The notes beneath the pieces are model-generated. The model did no database searches, was not told where the DNA came from, and saw nothing but the letters and a program-made list of their open reading frames with translations. This document shows, in pieces, positions 51,757 through 63,282 of a DNA stretch of 64,000 nt (its first letter is position 1; the number at the start of each line of letters is the position of its first letter). The stretch comes from Yponomeuta sedellus (Eukaryota > Arthropoda > Insecta > Lepidoptera > Yponomeutidae), in assembly GCA_934045075.1 (NCBI GenBank), contig OW203740.1, forward strand, positions 14,670,346 to 14,734,345, in the 5' to 3' direction. The position numbers were made by a program, and so were the translations under genes.

Positions 51757-51938
51757 CACGCCTGTATCCCAGAGGGGTAGGCATGGACCTGGGCCTGCCA
51801 CTTGCCACGATCCTGACAAATCACGTTCGCTTCGTCAACGTTCATAAGTCGTCGCATGCACGCAAGTCGGTTCCGGGTACTTTTTATCTTCCCCTGTGCT
51901 AATACATCCCCAATTTGGTAAAATTTACAACGCGGCAA
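51757..51938 (-). pseudogene. LINE reading-frame tail, GKGRPRRTYxDQIG type
   Basis: The minus strand encodes DQIG-like YQIGDVLAQGKIKSTRNRLA, CMRRLMNVDEANVICQDRGK and WQAQVHAYPSGIQA, then a stop. It matches 21003-21239 but lacks the GKGRPRRTY part. 5'-truncated retrotransposon end. Confidence 0.6.
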
Positions 51939-52091
51939 AATGTTATCCTGTCTTAATAATGTCTTAAAACTTTCGTTATTTGTTTATTTATTTGCGTCGT
52001 GTGGTACATTATATGGTCTTATACATTAGAGATTCCAGATCACAACATGAGCCCTGTAAGGGCAATCTAAACACGGTAGAACCTTGTCACA

Positions 52092-52394
52092 TTAACGTCT
52101 TCTAGCCCGATGAATGAGAAATTGACTATTTTTACTTTGACAAGGTACTAAGGGGCATACATGCCAGTGCTCGTGACTGTACAAGTCAATTTGTAAGGCC
52201 TCATCGTGCGAGAACATTCCCGGAGAACATTCTCCTCGGCCCATCTCTAGGCGGGTTGCGTCAGCGATAACTCGATGTAAATCTCCCATTGTTAAAGTGT
52301 CGTTGTTGACCACTTTCCTCTTTGAATATAAAACAGGCACGCCTTTACTTCGTGGCCCGTCGAATAATCTCATACGATTAGGGCTACCATCCAT
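52092..52394 (-). other. Unassigned 101-codon minus frame
   Basis: Reads MDGSPNRMRLFDGPRSKGVP ... MGDLHRVIADATRLEMGRG ... HDEALQIDLYSHEHWHVCPL. No domain recognised. A part of the DNA ('actttgacaaggtactaagg', 'cgtgactgtac') is related to 58838-58885, so this could be an element-derived frame. It is preceded by ordinary AT-rich DNA and has no visible splice context. Confidence 0.3.
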
Positions 52395-52460
52395 CCGGTT
52401 TTTTCAGGACACAACGGGACTTTGGCCTTACGTCCGGGCAAATTAAAAAGCCAGACATAT

Positions 52461-52739
52461 GGCCAGTTTCTGAATTGAGAATATCGCTAAGTTAATACAT
52501 AAGTAAGGCCTGCCACTGTCTTACAATCCTTCACCAACTCGGACTTAGTCCCGTGGTGGAGTACGGCCAAACCTTCCTGCGATGCAGGAAGTCCCGTGCC
52601 CCAGCAGTGGGGACATCAAGGGATGATATCGAACACTTAAAGTGCTGTCTTTTCGAATTTCTTAGCAGACAGCGTGACAGAACGTTACTTAAGTATTTAC
52701 TTTGAAATTCTCAATACAGAAACTGGCCCCAGGATTTGC
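52461..52739. mobile_element. Foldback element split by a SINE piece
   Basis: Ends 'ggccagtttctgaattgaga' (left) and its mirror 'tctcaatacagaaactggcc' (right), with 'taagtaaatacttaagta' and 'gcgtgacagaacgttac' as in the palindrome at 15263-15745. A 5S-type SINE 3' fragment (52501-52630) sits in the middle. Confidence 0.72.
52501..52630 (+). mobile_element. 5S-rRNA-type SINE, 3' fragment
   Basis: 'aaggcctgccactgtcttac' to 'gacatcaagggatgatatc'. Truncated; nested in the foldback element. Confidence 0.75.
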
Positions 52740-52772
52740 CTGGCTTATACATTTATAAGTTAGATAGTATAG

Positions 52773-53030
52773 ACCGGTATAGTAGCCCAGCGGTAGAACA
52801 CCCGCTTCTCATTCGAGAGATCGTGGGTTCGAATACGAATTCGAACGACTTTGATTTCTAAGTAATGTTCATATGTGAAGTTAAAGTAGCAATGCCACTC
52901 GCTAACAGTGAAGGAAAACATCGAGGAAACTTGAGTGTTTGAGTTGTTTATCTACCTCAGCGCTTCAAATTGTCAATCCGCGGGCACGCGTGGTAATTCA
53001 GAACTCTCTCTGAGAAGGCCCTTTATTACG
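52773..53030 (+). mobile_element. tRNA-headed SINE (group B)
   Basis: Head 52780-52838 ('gtagcccagcggtagaac', B-box 'gggttcgaatacg'), body 'aacagtgaaggaaaacatcg', 'acctcagcgcttcaa', 'gggcacgcgtggtaattc' and 'actctctctgagaaggcc'. Confidence 0.78.
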
Positions 53031-53975
53031 GCATAAGTTACATAAAAAAAGCTTGTATTGAAACTGCCATGAAACTGGGACCGGTCTCAACACTCCTTAC
53101 GCATCCCTCCCCAAGCCTAATAAAGGTTTGAGACAAAAGTGTCTGGTATAATTTTTATTACGTCCGGATGTTTTTTCAGGACATTTCAATTTTCTGAATG
53201 GTAACCCTACGTACAATAAGCGATCCAACTTTGTCCGGGCGATGAAAGTTGATCGTTCCGAGACGTTCATATTTCATCGAGTGAATGATGCACTTGACAG
53301 GCTATTACAGAATAGGCCCATCGCTTTCCCCGTTTCCACGTCGTCGCATCATTGAGAAATGCTTTGCGCCACGGTTGCGTAGTTACGCGCTAAACAGGGT
53401 GTCCTAGAAAGATAGAAAAAATAAAAAGAGTACCATTCTTCTTTTTTCTTGCCTTATCCCATTATATAGGGTCGGTTCTCACTAGAAAAAAAAACAAATC
53501 ATGAATAGACAACCACTAAATCCTCGTATAAGGTAGATGGATAATTTGTATTGCCGGTAAATATTGTCAGTAAACCAGTTAATATGTAACATTCTCATAC
53601 TTTTGTAACTCTGTGTCGTCGTCTTTGACAGAGATGGTATATTTTTAATTGGTTTTTAGACTTTATTTCAAAGCGATAAGGTTCAATTTATGGTGGGAAC
53701 TAGACTACTGCCTGTTAAGGGGTAAAAAAATAAAAACTTTCTAGTTTCCCTTTTCATTGTAGACATTTACCATTTGGGAAGCTGTTCACCCTATGAACAC
53801 GCTTCAAAGGAAGGGGGGTGGGTGGAAATGAAACGGGGAAGGAGTGGGGAAGTTCTATTACACCTTTGCAACGTTGCAATATCCTGCGACGAGTTGCCGT
53901 GAATATGTTTTCCTAGAACAACAGTAGGTAGCTAGTACAGAACGGCCCCTGGGAATATTTCCAAATCACTTCGGT
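53031..53975. other. No gene or clear repeat seen
   Basis: Unique, AT-rich sequence. A G-rich patch at 53800-53850 has no frame of interest. Confidence 0.3.
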
Positions 53976-54235
53976 ATCAACCCTTGCACGAGTATATCCC
54001 TACTGCTGGGGCACGGGTCTCTTTCTGCATCGCAGGAAGGTTAGGCCATACTCCACCACAGGGCCCAAGTCCGGGTTGGTGGAGGAATGTAAGACAGTGG
54101 CGAGCCTTACTGTCAGAAGTTATCAAGCCGCCCATAAGGCCTCTGACATGGCTTAACGACTGCCACTACATGACAGCAGGAATCAGCGGCTTAAAGTGCC
54201 TTGCGAAGCACGGAAACGCTTGAAAAAAATGCCAC
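53976..54235 (-). mobile_element. 5S-rRNA-type SINE, 5'-truncated
   Basis: 3' end at 53976 ('atcaacccttgcacg'), through 'ctgtcagaagttatcaagcc', to 'ttgcgaagcacggaaacgct'. The 5S-like head is missing. Confidence 0.75.
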
Positions 54236-54343
54236 ATAAATCACAGTAACTCTTACTCATGAGCAATCTAGACATTGTGAACGTATACAACAAATGTATT
54301 ACCCACACTGTTTTTCGAACATAGACAGATTACTGGCAGCGGC

Positions 54344-54403
54344 TGGATGAGGATGGCCAAGGACAGAAAACGTGCTCTGGAAGAAGGCTACGTCCAGCAG
54401 TGA
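54344..54403 (+). pseudogene. RTE-like LINE reverse transcriptase, C-terminal end
   Basis: Twenty codons read WMRMAKDRKRALEEGYVQQ and stop, matching the pattern at 3253-3333. Shortly after is 'tggactgatggattgac'. The rest of the LINE is absent. Confidence 0.65.
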
Positions 54404-54939
54404 ACAAATGGACTGATGGATTGACACCAGCAATTTTGGGAGCATTGGGAACATTCTTAAAATTCCTGGGAACGGTATATCAGTAACCTAGAGAACCGAG
54501 CTCTAAGCATTTTTTCTGAATATACCCAGGTATGCAGACCGTCTAATACATTGTATTGTTCAGTCCATAACCCTTTCATCTCGTAACTTTCCTAGACGGA
54601 AACTACTGTGAAACATACTTAATAAAGTTTTACTTCAAACGTCTTTGTAAACATAGTATTTACGAGTTACCGCACAACCGTACTCCGCAGTGCAACAAAG
54701 AGGCCATAGAGTCGTGAAACTAAGATTATGATGTAGATAAGATTATACGAGCACCCTTTCTTTGCTAGTGAATTCCCTACAGATAACTTCAACAACAATC
54801 CGCATTGGGATAGCTTATGGGGATGGCTTTGCGATGACTACGTAAGTAAAAAAAAGAAAAAACAGAAATAATTGTTTTGTACGTCTACAAAATAAATATC
54901 AGGATTAAGGTGTATGCTAGGACTTAGATTAGGAGAAAT

Positions 54940-55215
54940 TCCAGGGGTCCCTACACTAGGCTGGCCTGTGACGTCATAGTAACTATTTTGCTTACAACAT
55001 ATGAACAGTCTCATCCGGAGTCCCCGTCGATGAGACCAGAAATAATAAAAATAACTTCCACACAATCATTTGTCCTGCTCCCAAACTAGGATACCTTGTG
55101 CTACGGTAACCAGGCAGGGACATCACAACATGGAAATACAGGCAGAGTTTGGCAATTTGTTCAAATTGACTGCGACCCCAAGTGAGAATCGAATCCACGG
55201 CCTTCGGCTTGGTAA
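54940..55215 (-). mobile_element. Diverged tRNA-headed SINE, group C-like
   Basis: Minus strand: a tRNA-like region at about 55150-55215 (B-box-like 'tggattcgattctc') followed by 'cctgcctggttaccgtagca' and 'caaggtatcctagtttggga', and again 'cacaggccagcctagtgtag'. It looks like an old relative of group C with a duplicated 3' block. Confidence 0.45.
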
Positions 55216-55314
55216 TCAGACGTGATAGGGCTAAGCCAACATGAACGCATTAAAAAAACGCTTTGGTATTTATTTTTAATTTCCATCAAATATGGACTTC
55301 TCCATATTTCTTCG

Positions 55315-55387
55315 TGTGTACTCTTAGGTTAAGAAATATCTGTGTAATTTCCTTTTTTATGTACAATAAAGTGTTCTCTATCTATCT
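55315..55387 (+). mobile_element. LINE 3' end with ATCT tail
   Basis: 'gtactcttaggttaagaaat', 'ttatgtacaataaagtgttc' and CTATCTATCT. Confidence 0.65.
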
Positions 55388-56483
55388 TCCGAGCATTATT
55401 AAGTACTTTTAGTACGTGTATGACCAAAAGAGACTCTAGTGTAATTTATTCTGTTACTCATTAGATAGTCAATTGAAATTCGTGTTTCCATGCACTTTTT
55501 TTTCTATCATTTTTATGCTGATTTTAAGTGACCTTCTATTCATTCGAGATTATCCGCGTAAAATTTCAAAGAAGCCAAAAAACTGCGACAGGAGACATTG
55601 AAGGTTAATTATAAATCAGAGAGACGACTCCAAAAATATTAAAAAAACAAAAAAAAAAGCCGACTGCTGAAAAGCAAACAAAGCTTAGATTCTGCACAAT
55701 TGACCAGATGGCACCTCTTATTTGATTTACGATACGTAAGTTATACTCGTATTAGTTCCATACTGAATTTTCCTCTGGTCGAACATTCAAAAGGCACATC
55801 TAGGCCTGATTGGGACTTTTTTGCAGGCGTCTTTGTTTTAAACACTTTACCAACAATTTTTCATCTGGTTTTTTGGCTTTGTTTTTCATATCTTGACGTC
55901 GACACTCGGCACTCGCGTACATTTTGTTCAAACATTCAACAAACCGAAAGAGAAACTTTATTAGTGGTTCAGTCTCTTTATCTCAGGAAGGCGGGTTGGG
56001 TAGGCAATTCTTTATTTCTACAGTTTTAAAGGTCAATATTCGTTAAAATCACCCCCCTTTCCTGATATAAAAAGGCTCTTAAATTGAAATAATTTGCTAC
56101 CTTTAATTTAGCACAATAATTTTTTTATTGAAATGACTGTAGTTTTTATTTTTATAATGCTTGTAAGTGCAAGAAATTAACTAAACACAGATAAAAAGTG
56201 TGAGCGAAACCTTAGTCTTTAATTTCAACACTTTTTGGACCAAGTACAGTTATATTTTAAACGGGTCTAATCGCGATTAGACTCGCTTAGTCGCGTCGTC
56301 AACCTTTCACCGCATTTGTCCAAATCGATCAAGTCGTTTAGTCTCTGGTTCCTCATAGCACGTAAAATAATTTATATTACTTTTATTTATATTATTTAAA
56401 TACTTAGGACAACCAGAAGCTACACACTAAAACATCGTAATTATAAAACAAAATTACTTTGAATTGAAGCTGATGATGATGAT
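55388..56483. other. AT-rich DNA, no gene called
   Basis: The 109-codon plus frame at 55700-56029 has no recognised domain. 'ttaaacgggtctaatcgcga' at 56265-56285 is a fragment of the AAACGGGTC palindromic element. Confidence 0.35.
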
Positions 56484-56803
56484 GAAGCGCTGGTGGCCGA
56501 GTAACAGGCGCGGTCAGGTGCAGGATGGGTCCTGTGACTACCGTTAGTAGCATTTATCTGAGCGTTTCCGTGCTTCGCAAGGCACGTTAAGCCGTTGGTG
56601 CCGGCCGTCATATAATTACATTCGTTAAGTCATGTCAGAGGCCTTATGGGCGGCTTGATAACTTCTGACAGTAAGGCCCGCCACTGTCTTACAATCCTCC
56701 ACCAACCCGGACTTGGCCCCCGTGGTGGAGTATGGCCTAGCCTTCCTACGATGCAGGAAGAGACCCGTGCCCGAGCAGTGGGGACATACATAGGTTGATA
56801 TCG
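56484..56803 (+). mobile_element. 5S-rRNA-type SINE with deleted head segment
   Basis: Head 'gaagcgctggtggccgagt' jumps directly to 'aacaggcgcggtcaggtgca' and 'ggatgggt', so about 30 bp including the box A-like part are gone. Body and GTTGATATCG end complete. It follows a GATGATGATGAT run. Confidence 0.8.
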
Positions 56804-56861
56804 ATATCGAATAAAACATAAGGATTTTAAGGTTATTGCCTAGCTTATTAATATATTTGTA

Positions 56862-58154
56862 CATAGGCTGCTACTTATATATGCGGAATCTGGGATTCCA
56901 ATAATTTTAAACGCAATGTCTGACCTCCATGGTCAAATTCGTTCTTTTTTTAAATACTGGCCGCTAATATTTTTCTCTTATATATGTTAGTGTTTTGTTT
57001 TTGTTAGGTTTAAAATGTCATATCGCTGAAAAGATGCAACTCACTCGTGAAAATATTCGTGCTATGATTTATTACGATTTTCGACGTGGTTTAACGCAAC
57101 AACAGTGTGTAGATCAATTAACTTCGACTTTTGGTGGTGAAGCTCCATCAAAAACGACTGTATACTCGTATCACTGGTTGAGTGAGTTTAATCGCGGGCG
57201 CAGTAAGCTCACGGACGAAGTTAAAGAAGGTCGCCCGAAATCGGTGGTTGTGCCACAAAATATTGAAGCTGTGCGAAAACTAATAATGCAAGACCGCCAT
57301 GTTACGTATCGCGAGATAGAGGCTATTCTGGGCATATGTATCACGAGCATTCATAGGATATTACATGAACATTTGTCTGTAAAAAAATTTGTTCCCGTTG
57401 GATCCCGCACAACTTAACTCAGGATCAAAAAGATGCTCGCGTCGAATGGTGCAAGAAAACCTTAAAAAAAATTCAACGGAGGCGACTCAAAATCTGTATA
57501 TAATATCTACACAGGTGACGAATCCTGGATCTACGCGTACAATCCCGAAACTAAACAACAATCAACAGTTTGGGTGTTTCAAAATGAGCCGAACCCTACG
57601 AAAGTGGCTCGTGCAAAAGGCACTGTAAAGCAAATGGTGGCCTGCTTTTTTGGTATTAATGGCCATGTGGCTACAATACCACTGGAGAATCGCAGAACGG
57701 TTAATTCGGAGTGGTACACGACCATTTGTTTGACGGAAGTATTTGAAGAAATACGCCAAAACAACCAGCGACGCAGAATCATACTTCACCATGACAATGC
57801 CAGCTGTCATACATCTCAGGAAACAACTACATTTTTGGATGGACAAAAAATAGAATTGATGGGTCATCCACCGTACAGCCCTGATTTGGCTCCCAATGAT
57901 TTCTATTTATTCCCAAATGTAAAGAATAAACGTGGTCAACGATTTTCGACCCTTGAAGATGCCGCAGATGCGTTCAAACAGCACGTTTTGGAGATACCTC
58001 AATCAGAGTGGAAAAAGTGTTTTACAAATTGGTTTCATCGAATACAAAAGTGCATCGATCATAGTGGAGAATACTTTGAAAAACAATAAAAGCATATTTA
58101 GCCATATACATTTGTTTATTTTTTCTATTCCGCATACATAAGTAGCAGCCCTCG
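56862..58154 (+). mobile_element. Full-length mariner element (second)
   Basis: 28-bp TIRs at 56862-56889 and 58127-58154 ('gggctgctacttatgtatgc' type, few mismatches) with TA at 56860-56861 and 58155-58156. Length 1293 bp. Its TIR and protein differ clearly from the mariner at 8950-10258, so it is a separate lineage. Confidence 0.9.
57034..58089 (+). pseudogene. mariner transposase (DD34D) with two frameshifts
   Basis: The start is MQLTRENIRAMIYYDFRRGL at 57034. The N-terminal helix-turn-helix region is intact to SVKK, then one base is lost at about 57385-57390. The middle part (with WIPHNLTQDQKDARVEW) is in another frame. At the A-run 57464-57471 one extra A returns it to the first frame. 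The catalytic region shows TGDESW, HHDNASCH and YSPDLAPNDFYLF with DD34D spacing, and the protein ends NWFHRIQKCIDHSGEYFEKQ and stop. All catalytic aspartates are present, but no intact protein can be made. Both lesions sit at A-rich runs, so a sequencing or assembly error is worth excluding. Confidence 0.9.
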
Positions 58155-58214
58155 TATGTTATAAATACGCGCGATAATAGACACCATAAATTTTAAAATC
58201 GGTTAAAAAGTAAT

Positions 58215-58424
58215 TATAACATAACATAACATTTACATATAGGCACATACATTGCTTCTGGCCCCACACTAGGATAACCGGTGTCGTGGGAACCAGAAAC
58301 AACGACATAACAAACATGTAAACATCCAAGACCTGGGGTTGTTTTTTTTGTTTCCAGCCGGGATTCGGACCCGGGACCTCTTGCATGGTATGTAGATGCG
58401 CTACCGCTACGCCACAGAGGTCGT
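58215..58424 (-). mobile_element. tRNA-headed SINE (group C), full-length
   Basis: Minus strand: head 58355-58424 ('tggcgtagcggtagcgcatc', B-box 'gggtccgaatccc'), linker, 'ggtcttggatgtttac', 'ctggttcccacgacacc' and a TGTTATGTTATAAT tail. Confidence 0.85.
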
Positions 58425-60469
58425 CTTAAAGATGACATTTAGTTGACATATAGATGACCTTTGGGTCTCATTTTATTTGTTCTTCCACAGATTAAAAAGA
58501 CAAACTTGCGTGTAGGACAACCGATCGATGGCAATTCCAGTTTAATGCCAAAAAGTTTAGCCCAGCGATGATTCAGGGTCCGCGCTGTATAATAATTAAA
58601 TATTAAATATAAAGACCGTAAAAACACAAACAACCTCATTCAGACGTTAACTCGTCCTCGATAAACAGTATTTAATGTCGGCCGTAACCATTAATTGATT
58701 CGACCGTCGTGGCCCAGCCGCAATATATTCACTACAGAACGGAAACAAAATGAAAATCAGCAAAGCCGTAACCACGAAAAGACGCGATGACCGATAATAT
58801 CGAACCTGATGTAAGAGGAATTTACTTTCTTGACTTTGACAAGATATATGGAAGTGCATACTTGTTAGCGTACGTGACTGTACGAAACAAGACATGGATT
58901 GACCATTTCTTTCTCGTACACTTAAAAAGTGCATCCAAAAACAGTGGCAAAACCCTGGCCACCGCTTTAGTCTCCGGACTACGCCTGCACTCATGTGAGT
59001 TTATGTATTTACTAGACACAGTATTTACATAAAATAGGGTAAAAAGTAGCTAATCCTAAAACTGTATTAATAGGTTACATATACGTCTCAAACGTAACAT
59101 GACAACAGACTTTTGATGATGCTACGAGAGAATTTTGTGCGTCTAGTACTGAGTGAATCTTTTGTATTCAATAACGTTATACCCCAGACGATCGTTTTAT
59201 GCGATTATAAATATACGCTGCCCGTTCATTTTGAGCGTTTACAGTGAAATACCTATGCATTTATTTACTTACGTCCATATAAATACCACTTATTCGCAGT
59301 TTCCGCCCCACCGACAATCGGAAGGGTGAATACATACCTACATTAACTTTTTGGTTTATTTCAAGACATAAATCTGTTTTCAATGTATTTACTAAACAGG
59401 CAGCCAATGATACGAATAATTATGTATCTTCTTCTAACCCACTTTCATCTACTAGATGTAAGAAAATGTATCAGCAAATTGTTTAGAAAATGATGGTGTG
59501 AATATTGTAATCACTATTCATATTGTCCATTAAAGAGTTCCGTTCTCCATCTCTGAAAGTATTCAACAGATTATTACCAAATTGAAATAAGACCAATGAT
59601 GGGACGTTACATCTATTTGAACAAGAAACAGTGGTCGAAATCGGTGAAGATTTAACAAAGTTATACGAGGATATAGCCATAAAAAAGGAATATTAAGAAT
59701 GGTATATAAAGGAAAGGAAATTGAGAACCTCCTCCTTTTCCTGTTAAAAACCAGCTACAAGTTAGTATATCGTAACTTGTAGTAGTATATCGTAATCGCC
59801 AAAATCGAGTGAATCGATAGACTTAGCTATTTCGGTCCATCTTTGCTAAGCTTAGCGGTGCAAACTTCATGGCAGTCTTGCTAAACTTCTCCAATGCCCG
59901 TCGGTCCCGAAGGTCCATTAGCGTATTCCTACCATACTTTTTACTCCAAAGTTTCTTGCCTGCCTGAGAGGAAATCATCATTCCTTTCACCTCGATAAAC
60001 AAATTGACATGTCGTAGAGAGGACTACCATCTTATCTCCTTACCACTCAACAGTTCTTATGCCAACGCTTTTAGGGTTGAAATTGCTCGGTCAAGACGCA
60101 CAATAAGTTGGTGGCGGAGACATTTCACGCGACAAAGGTTTTGGGAGGGTGATTTCGCAGAACGCGATGCGATACGCCTTGTTTGGTGTGTTATTTTTAT
60201 TATATTGCACTTTTTACTTTCACGAGCTTGCGATGTTCCATGTCCAATCAGGCAGTGGCTTTTGGCGTCAACTTGACGAGGTGTTTAAAAGATTCCGAGG
60301 TGCCTCCTAAAGCTGTGCGGTACACTGGTGTAACGGAGACAGATAAAATGCCAGGAAAAAAATATTAGGTTTTGCTAAAAAATACCGTTTTTAGAGGAAA
60401 CGCAATCTTGTAAAGTTTCTTGGCTTTCGGATAGAATCACTTAACTTTACATAAATTTTCAAAATAGTG
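58425..60469. other. Unique DNA, no gene called
   Basis: 58835-58890 shows weak relation to 52130-52190. The 81-115 codon frames on both strands at 58647-59032 overlap and have no domain. No splice-flanked exon recognised. Confidence 0.35.
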
Positions 60470-60572
60470 AAGAAAAGGTTTATACAGCGCAGGAAGTAGT
60501 ATTACACTCGTGTGCTTGCGGCAAAAGCCGAAGCCGACTCTAGAGCCCGAGGTATATTCTAAAGCTAACATA
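60470..60572 (-). repeat. Partial copy of the miniature element at 25253-25616
   Basis: 'tttatacagcgcaggaagta', 'cactcgtgtgcttgcggc', 'ccgaagccgactctagagcc' and 'cgaggtatattctaaagcta' match the reverse complement of 25257-25360. Confidence 0.65.
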
Positions 60573-60837
60573 CTGTACCATGTTTCAGCCTTAGGTTAGA
60601 TAGATTTTAAAAACATCTAGGGTTTCAAGGAGATTTTTCGGTGACTTTTTTTTAAATATTTCCGAGATTCCATGCAAACTTTTGTAGTAAAATTTGTGAA
60701 AGAATTGTGTACCTCTGAAATTTACAAATTTCGTAGGTAACCTTGAACAAAATAAGTTTGCTGCACATTGCTCCAAAGCACAGCAGACAAACAGCAGTAT
60801 TTCTCAATGAGTCGCGATGCTCATACATAGTTAAATA

Positions 60838-61044
60838 TTAAACGGGTCAAAGGTGTTCTGTTCTCTTATGTTAAGAAATACCTGTTGTTTTCCTTTTTTA
60901 TGTACAGTACAGGATTCTTTATCTCTACCTATCTGAACGGGTCTAACCGCGATTATTTATTAAGTAAAACGTAGTTACCTTAATTCGCGACAAATTAGGG
61001 TAATTAAATTTTACCTTATAATTAATCGCGATTAGACCCGTTTA
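60838..61044. mobile_element. Palindromic AAACGGGTC element split by a LINE tail
   Basis: 60946-61044 is a palindrome ('acgggtctaaccgcgattat' and its mirror 'taatcgcgattagacccgtt'). A LINE 3' end (60858-60943) is inserted after 'aaacgggtc', and 'gaacgggtc' repeats on the other side, forming a target duplication of about 8 bp. Confidence 0.7.
60858..60943 (+). mobile_element. LINE 3' end with ATCT tail, target duplication visible
   Basis: 'ctcttatgttaagaaatacc', 'ttttatgtacagtacagg', then CTCTACCTATCT. Flanks AACGGGTC on both sides. Confidence 0.65.
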
Positions 61045-61046
61045 GG

Positions 61047-61103
61047 GGAGTGCTAGGTCCAGCAGTGGACTACATAATATAGCCTGAAGAAGTAGAAGAC
61101 CCG
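61047..61103 (+). mobile_element. RTE-like LINE 3' tip
   Basis: 'ggggagtgctaggtccagca', 'gtggactacataatatagcc' and 'tgaagaagtagaag'. Confidence 0.6.
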
Positions 61104-61373
61104 TTTAATTTTGAAGTAGACAAACAAACTTCATACAGAGAGCTAGCAAGAGTAAGACTTCGTAAACCGATACAGAGTGCAATTGAGTAGGTACTGAGAT
61201 GAAAGATAAATTTCCGAAGGATTTTCAGAAAAAACTAGGCGAGAACTTAATTTTTTATTTAGACCAAAACGATTTTTTGTGGTAAATGTTTCATGAATTT
61301 TACGTACTCTAAACGAGGCGTGGGTTATCTTGAGATTTTATTTTTCCAACCGAAGATCGTTTCTTTTTTTTTT

Positions 61374-61510
61374 TAAGTAGGTCAGGTTACACTTGACCCC
61401 AGTCACGCCTGATGGTAAGCGAAGACGGGGTCTACGTTGTTACGTGCTTACCTGTTAAATGCCGGTTAACTCTACTTTTAAAGACACCCAGGTTTTAAGT
61501 CTCCTGTTGT
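61374..61510 (+). repeat. Dispersed repeat shared with 18102-18240
   Basis: Same modules in the same order ('cagtcacgcctgatggtaag', 'acgtgcttacctg', 'aactctacttttaaa', 'acacccaggtt'). Confidence 0.6.
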
Positions 61511-61775
61511 ATGGTTATATAAAATCGTGTTACTTGAGCTGTTCTGTCTGATAACGCGGCGAATTAATGGTTCAGGCCGTAATTGCGAGTTGCCACACAC
61601 TCTTTCTAAAAAAATATGATTGGATGTTGCGTTTTGCTTTATACCTTTCATTGGTAGTATCATTAAAGTTTATGCTTATTGCATTGATGTGAAATCATCA
61701 TCAGCCATCCATCATCATAATGCTCATCAATATTAAGAGTTAGTCTCTTTAGAGTAGCATCTTCGTTAGCCAGCC

Positions 61776-61865
61776 AGGACCTTGATTCTGTTAATACATA
61801 GTAGCACAATGATAATTGCATGAAATCGACGATTTCATGTCATTGCTGCATTAAGTCAAGGCGCA
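61776..61865 (+). repeat. Foldback (GATTCTGTTA) element, one end
   Basis: 'gattctgttaatacatagta', 'cacaatgataattg' and 'atttcatgtcattgctgcat' match the left side of the element at 23296-23912. Confidence 0.5.
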
Positions 61866-62357
61866 CGCACACACATAATCGAATGTCTATTACGCCTTTA
61901 AGATAAGATACGATAAAGTTGTATTTATATAAAAAATGTACAAATGATATTGTGATGTAACTGATCTCTGAGTTGGGTAAAATACAAAGATCAGTGCCCT
62001 CTCCCAGTTTTAGATGATACGTCGTATTAAAAAAATATGAAGTATAAAAATCATTAACAATTCACAACGATCGTGTGTGTTCATGTGTACCTGCATTATT
62101 TTTGTCCAATAGAATCCTAAAACATATACAAGATAAACTCTATGTCGATGCGTCTGACCCACTCTGCAAAGCAAGAATTTTCCATTTCCTATAGAAGAGA
62201 GATTGCATTGCTTTGCTTTATGGATGGTAATTGAAATATGAAAGGTAATTGTATGCTTATTGTCTTGATGTGTAATCGTGGATCATTATTCGTTTTAAAT
62301 TTTAATGATGAGCATTATTAAACCTGTATGTAAGCAATATACTGTAAACATCGAATG
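61866..62357. other. AT-rich, no gene or clear repeat
   Basis: Nothing recognised. A weak dyad surrounds 62175-62218 ('gcaaagcaag' and mirror). Confidence 0.3.
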
Positions 62358-62541
62358 TCTGTACGTAATACAGAGAGTGTTGTAAAGAGGTTCGAAATTT
62401 CACTGATGTCGGCAGTCGCCCAATAGCTCAGCTGGCACGGTTAGCCAGAGGTCGCGGGCTCGAGTCTTGGCATGGGTGGAATTTTAAATAGGTTTTTTTA
62501 AATTGTCCTTAGCACGGGTTAGTGCATTAAAAAGAATAGGT
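62358..62541 (+). mobile_element. tRNA-headed SINE (group E)
   Basis: Leader 'taatacagagagtgttgtaa', head 62418-62475 with a 9-bp deletion in the D-arm ('tagctcagctggcacgg'), B-box 'gggctcgagtctt', then 'ggtggaattttaaataggtt' and 'gcacgggttagtgcattaaa'. Confidence 0.8.
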
Positions 62542-63167
62542 ATAATTGAAAATATTTTCTATATTGTAATCAAATAATTGTATATTTTGTCTAAAAAAGT
62601 GCCCAAACCGTATTGAAAAAGTAGAAAATTACGCGTCCGTGTCACTCTGCGTATCAAAAACTTTCCATTTTCTATGGTAGAGACACGCACTATTTGTCAT
62701 AGAAACAACACTACAATAATCTTATCTACCCAAGAAAGTAGCATTTTCTTTCAAAAAGCAAGAAAGAGTGACAGTCCAAGACAAGTTCATTAGTGTAAAT
62801 TTGCATAATTCCAAAGTATAATAAAGTCAGTCAAGATAATTCCATTTTAATAATATCTGGCCGATTACAGAAACTTAAGTAACTGCCTTGAGAACACCTT
62901 AACATGCCATAATTTATGGTAAACTTTTTTATGCGGTAAGATTTTATTTATTGTGGCCATGAGCAGTTAGGAAGCAGTCCGCGTGCCCTGACAGGGCTCG
63001 CAGTAGTCGTATTTTGGGCTGCACATTAGTTTATATTTTGATAGCGACGTGCGTTGGACGAAATTGGATGAATGGAATACAACCTTGCCATTGACTATAA
63101 TGTATTAGGAAATTATCTTTAAACTAGAATTTAGATTTCATAATACATTCCAGAACTTAACAGATTT

Positions 63168-63282
63168 TTTAGGCTGGCTGGAAGAAATTTTTGTTGAAAT
63201 AAGTCCGCCTTTGCACGCAATTTTTATCGCATTGTATGTTATTTAAGTTTCTGTTCATGTTTTTTTGTTGTGCAATAAACTC
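63168..63282 (+). mobile_element. LINE 3' end, diverged
   Basis: 'ctggctggaagaaatttttg', 'aagtccgcctttgcacgc' and 'tgttgtgcaataaactc'. Confidence 0.5.

Noticed and set aside
7330..56864. Recurrent small frames such as those containing AGRLGHTPPRGPSPGWW or GLITSDSKARHCLTILHQPGL
   Set aside because: They recur wherever a 5S-type SINE lies and are its chance translations, not a protein family.
1488..62475. tRNA-like heads as functional tRNA genes
   Set aside because: Each is followed by a family-specific SINE body and has altered arms. The group E head at 11143-11211 folds best but is still part of a SINE.
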